From the NCBI RefSeq assembly GCF_016907535.1, contig NZ_JAFBCF010000001.1, positions 1,054,001 through 1,118,000 of the forward strand: a DNA stretch of 64,000 nucleotides, given 5' to 3'. Below the pieces are notes generated by a model. The model had not been told where the DNA came from and searched no databases. It worked only from the letters and a program-made list of their open reading frames with translations. Positions 63,252 through 64,000 of this stretch are shown here, piece by piece. The position numbers and the translations under genes were made by a program. Source of the DNA: Microlunatus panaciterrae. GTDB taxonomy: Bacteria > Actinomycetota > Actinomycetes > Propionibacteriales > Propionibacteriaceae. Each line of letters starts with the position of its first letter. Positions within the stretch are counted from its first letter, which is position 1.

Positions 63252-63923
63252 ATGACGCCCGCCCCGGTCTCGCCGCCCAAGGAGCCAAGCCGAGCCCGGC
63301 GTTCCGGCCGGGTCAGGATGACCAGTGCCGAGCGCCGCGAGCAGCTGATCGACGTCTCGCGCGCCCTGTTCGCCAGCCGCGGCTTCGAGGGGACCTCGGT
63401 AGAGGAGATCGCCGCCCGGGCCGAGGTCAGCAAGCCGGTCGTCTATGAGCACTTCGGCGGCAAGGAGGGCCTGTACGCGGTGGTCGTCGACCGCGAGGTC
63501 CGCAACCTGCTGGAGGGGATCCGGGGCTCGCTCACCTCAGGCCGGCAGCGCGAGCTGATCGAGCAGGCGGCCCTGGCGCTGCTGGACTACATCGAGCAGA
63601 ACACCGACGGCTTCCGGATCCTGGCCCGCGACTCCTCGGTCGGCAGCACCGGCGGCTCGTTCGCCAGCATCCTCAGCGACGTCGCCTCGCGGGTCGAGGA
63701 CATCCTGGTGGACGAGTTCAAGCGGCGCGGGCTGGACCCGAAGACCGCCCCGTTGTACGCCCAGATGCTGGTCGGCATGGTGGCGCTCACCGGGCAGTGG
63801 TGGCTGGACGCCCGCCGGCCCAAGAAGCCCGAGGTGGCCGCCCATCTGGTCAACCTCGCCTGGAACGGGCTGAGCAACCTCGAGGCCAAACCGACGCTGC
63901 TGACCGACCAGGGCAAGCGGTAG
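63252..63923 (+). CDS. TetR-family transcriptional regulator
   Basis: 223 residues. Helix-turn-helix SVEEIAARAEVSKPVVYEHFGGKEGLY, then a TetR_C-type ligand domain. 16 bases after the desaturase gene (or overlapping it if a TTG at 63228 is used), so it is likely to control that gene and itself, as lipid-responsive TetR proteins do. Ends in a hairpin. Confidence 0.9.
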   Translation: MTPAPVSPPKEPSRARRSGRVRMTSAERREQLIDVSRALFASRGFEGTSVEEIAARAEVSKPVVYEHFGGKEGLYAVVVDREVRNLLEGIRGSLTSGRQRELIEQAALALLDYIEQNTDGFRILARDSSVGSTGGSFASILSDVASRVEDILVDEFKRRGLDPKTAPLYAQMLVGMVALTGQWWLDARRPKKPEVAAHLVNLAWNGLSNLEAKPTLLTDQGKR

Positions 63924-63979
63924 CGCCTGCTCCAGGCGCCAGCCAGCCCTCCCTGCAGGCCGTGGGCACGGTCTGCAGG
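63923..63979 (+). terminator. Two hairpins after tetR
   Basis: GCGCCTG/CAGGCGC (63923-63939, 3-base loop) begins on the last base of the stop codon; CCTGCAGGCCGT/ACGGTCTGCAGG (63952-63979, one mismatch, 4-base loop) follows. Confidence 0.6.
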
Positions 63980-64000
63980 CCCCCGGAGGCCTGCACGGAG

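Overview
The window is about 64 kb of GC-rich chromosome with dense, actinobacterial-type gene content. Signs are many GTG/TTG starts, leaderless-looking promoters (TANNNT 6-7 bases before the start codon), a GlnR-type box, and the housekeeping set eno-ftsB-DUF501-ppx, mazG-mfd and pth-rplY-prs-glmU. Gene content fits Propionibacteriales (a Microlunatus-like soil organism), but that placement is an inference from gene content only. No prophage, insertion sequence, rRNA or CRISPR array was found.

Layout. 1-9.5 kb: end of an MFS transporter, ung, metB, msrA, a short-chain dehydrogenase, a glycerol-3-phosphate cytidylyltransferase homologue, an antibiotic-kinase homologue, a zinc peptidase and a flavin oxidoreductase/FMN reductase/acetyltransferase trio. 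9.9-18.3 kb: GH172 glycosidase with a LacI regulator, an ATPase, small membrane proteins, a NUDIX hydrolase, cystathionine beta-synthase and a Bax-inhibitor-like membrane protein. 18.5-25.1 kb: two divergent three-gene operons of sugar isomerases, Gfo/Idh/MocA oxidoreductases and a DUF993 protein, each with a LacI-type palindrome upstream. 25.2-33 kb: acetamidase, peptidase E, an unusual tRNA, a lipoprotein/PKD-like pair, a membrane phosphoesterase, deformylase, ACT protein, ppx and DUF501. 33-44.4 kb: ribokinase and a complete nitrate/nitrite assimilation cluster (narK, nitrate reductase, FAD reductase, nirB, nirD, partial siroheme synthase, HemD-regulator fusion). 44.5-46.5 kb: a 670-residue protein with four repeats, each carrying a C-x3-C...C-x3-C signature, which I do not recognise. 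46.7-64 kb: ftsB, eno, mazG, a SurA-like lipoprotein, mfd, a MoxR/VWA pair, pth, rplY, prs, glmU, tRNA-Gln, a fatty acid desaturase and a TetR regulator.

How it works together. Nitrate is imported by NarK and reduced to nitrite by the molybdenum reductase, fed by the FAD/[2Fe-2S] protein; NirBD then reduces nitrite to ammonia. Local tetrapyrrole genes supply part of the siroheme path, and a GlnR-type box in front of nirB ties the cluster to nitrogen limitation. The divergent operons at 18.5-25.1 kb look like an oxidoreductive route for an unidentified sugar or cyclitol.

Other signals: two families of intergenic repeats scattered over the window (a ~51-bp hairpin repeat at three loci; a CTTCGACAGGCTCAGG family at five loci with a different period at each), a 94-bp near-perfect palindrome between vwa and pth, and an apparent ~13.7-kb block separating DUF501-ppx from ftsB-eno.
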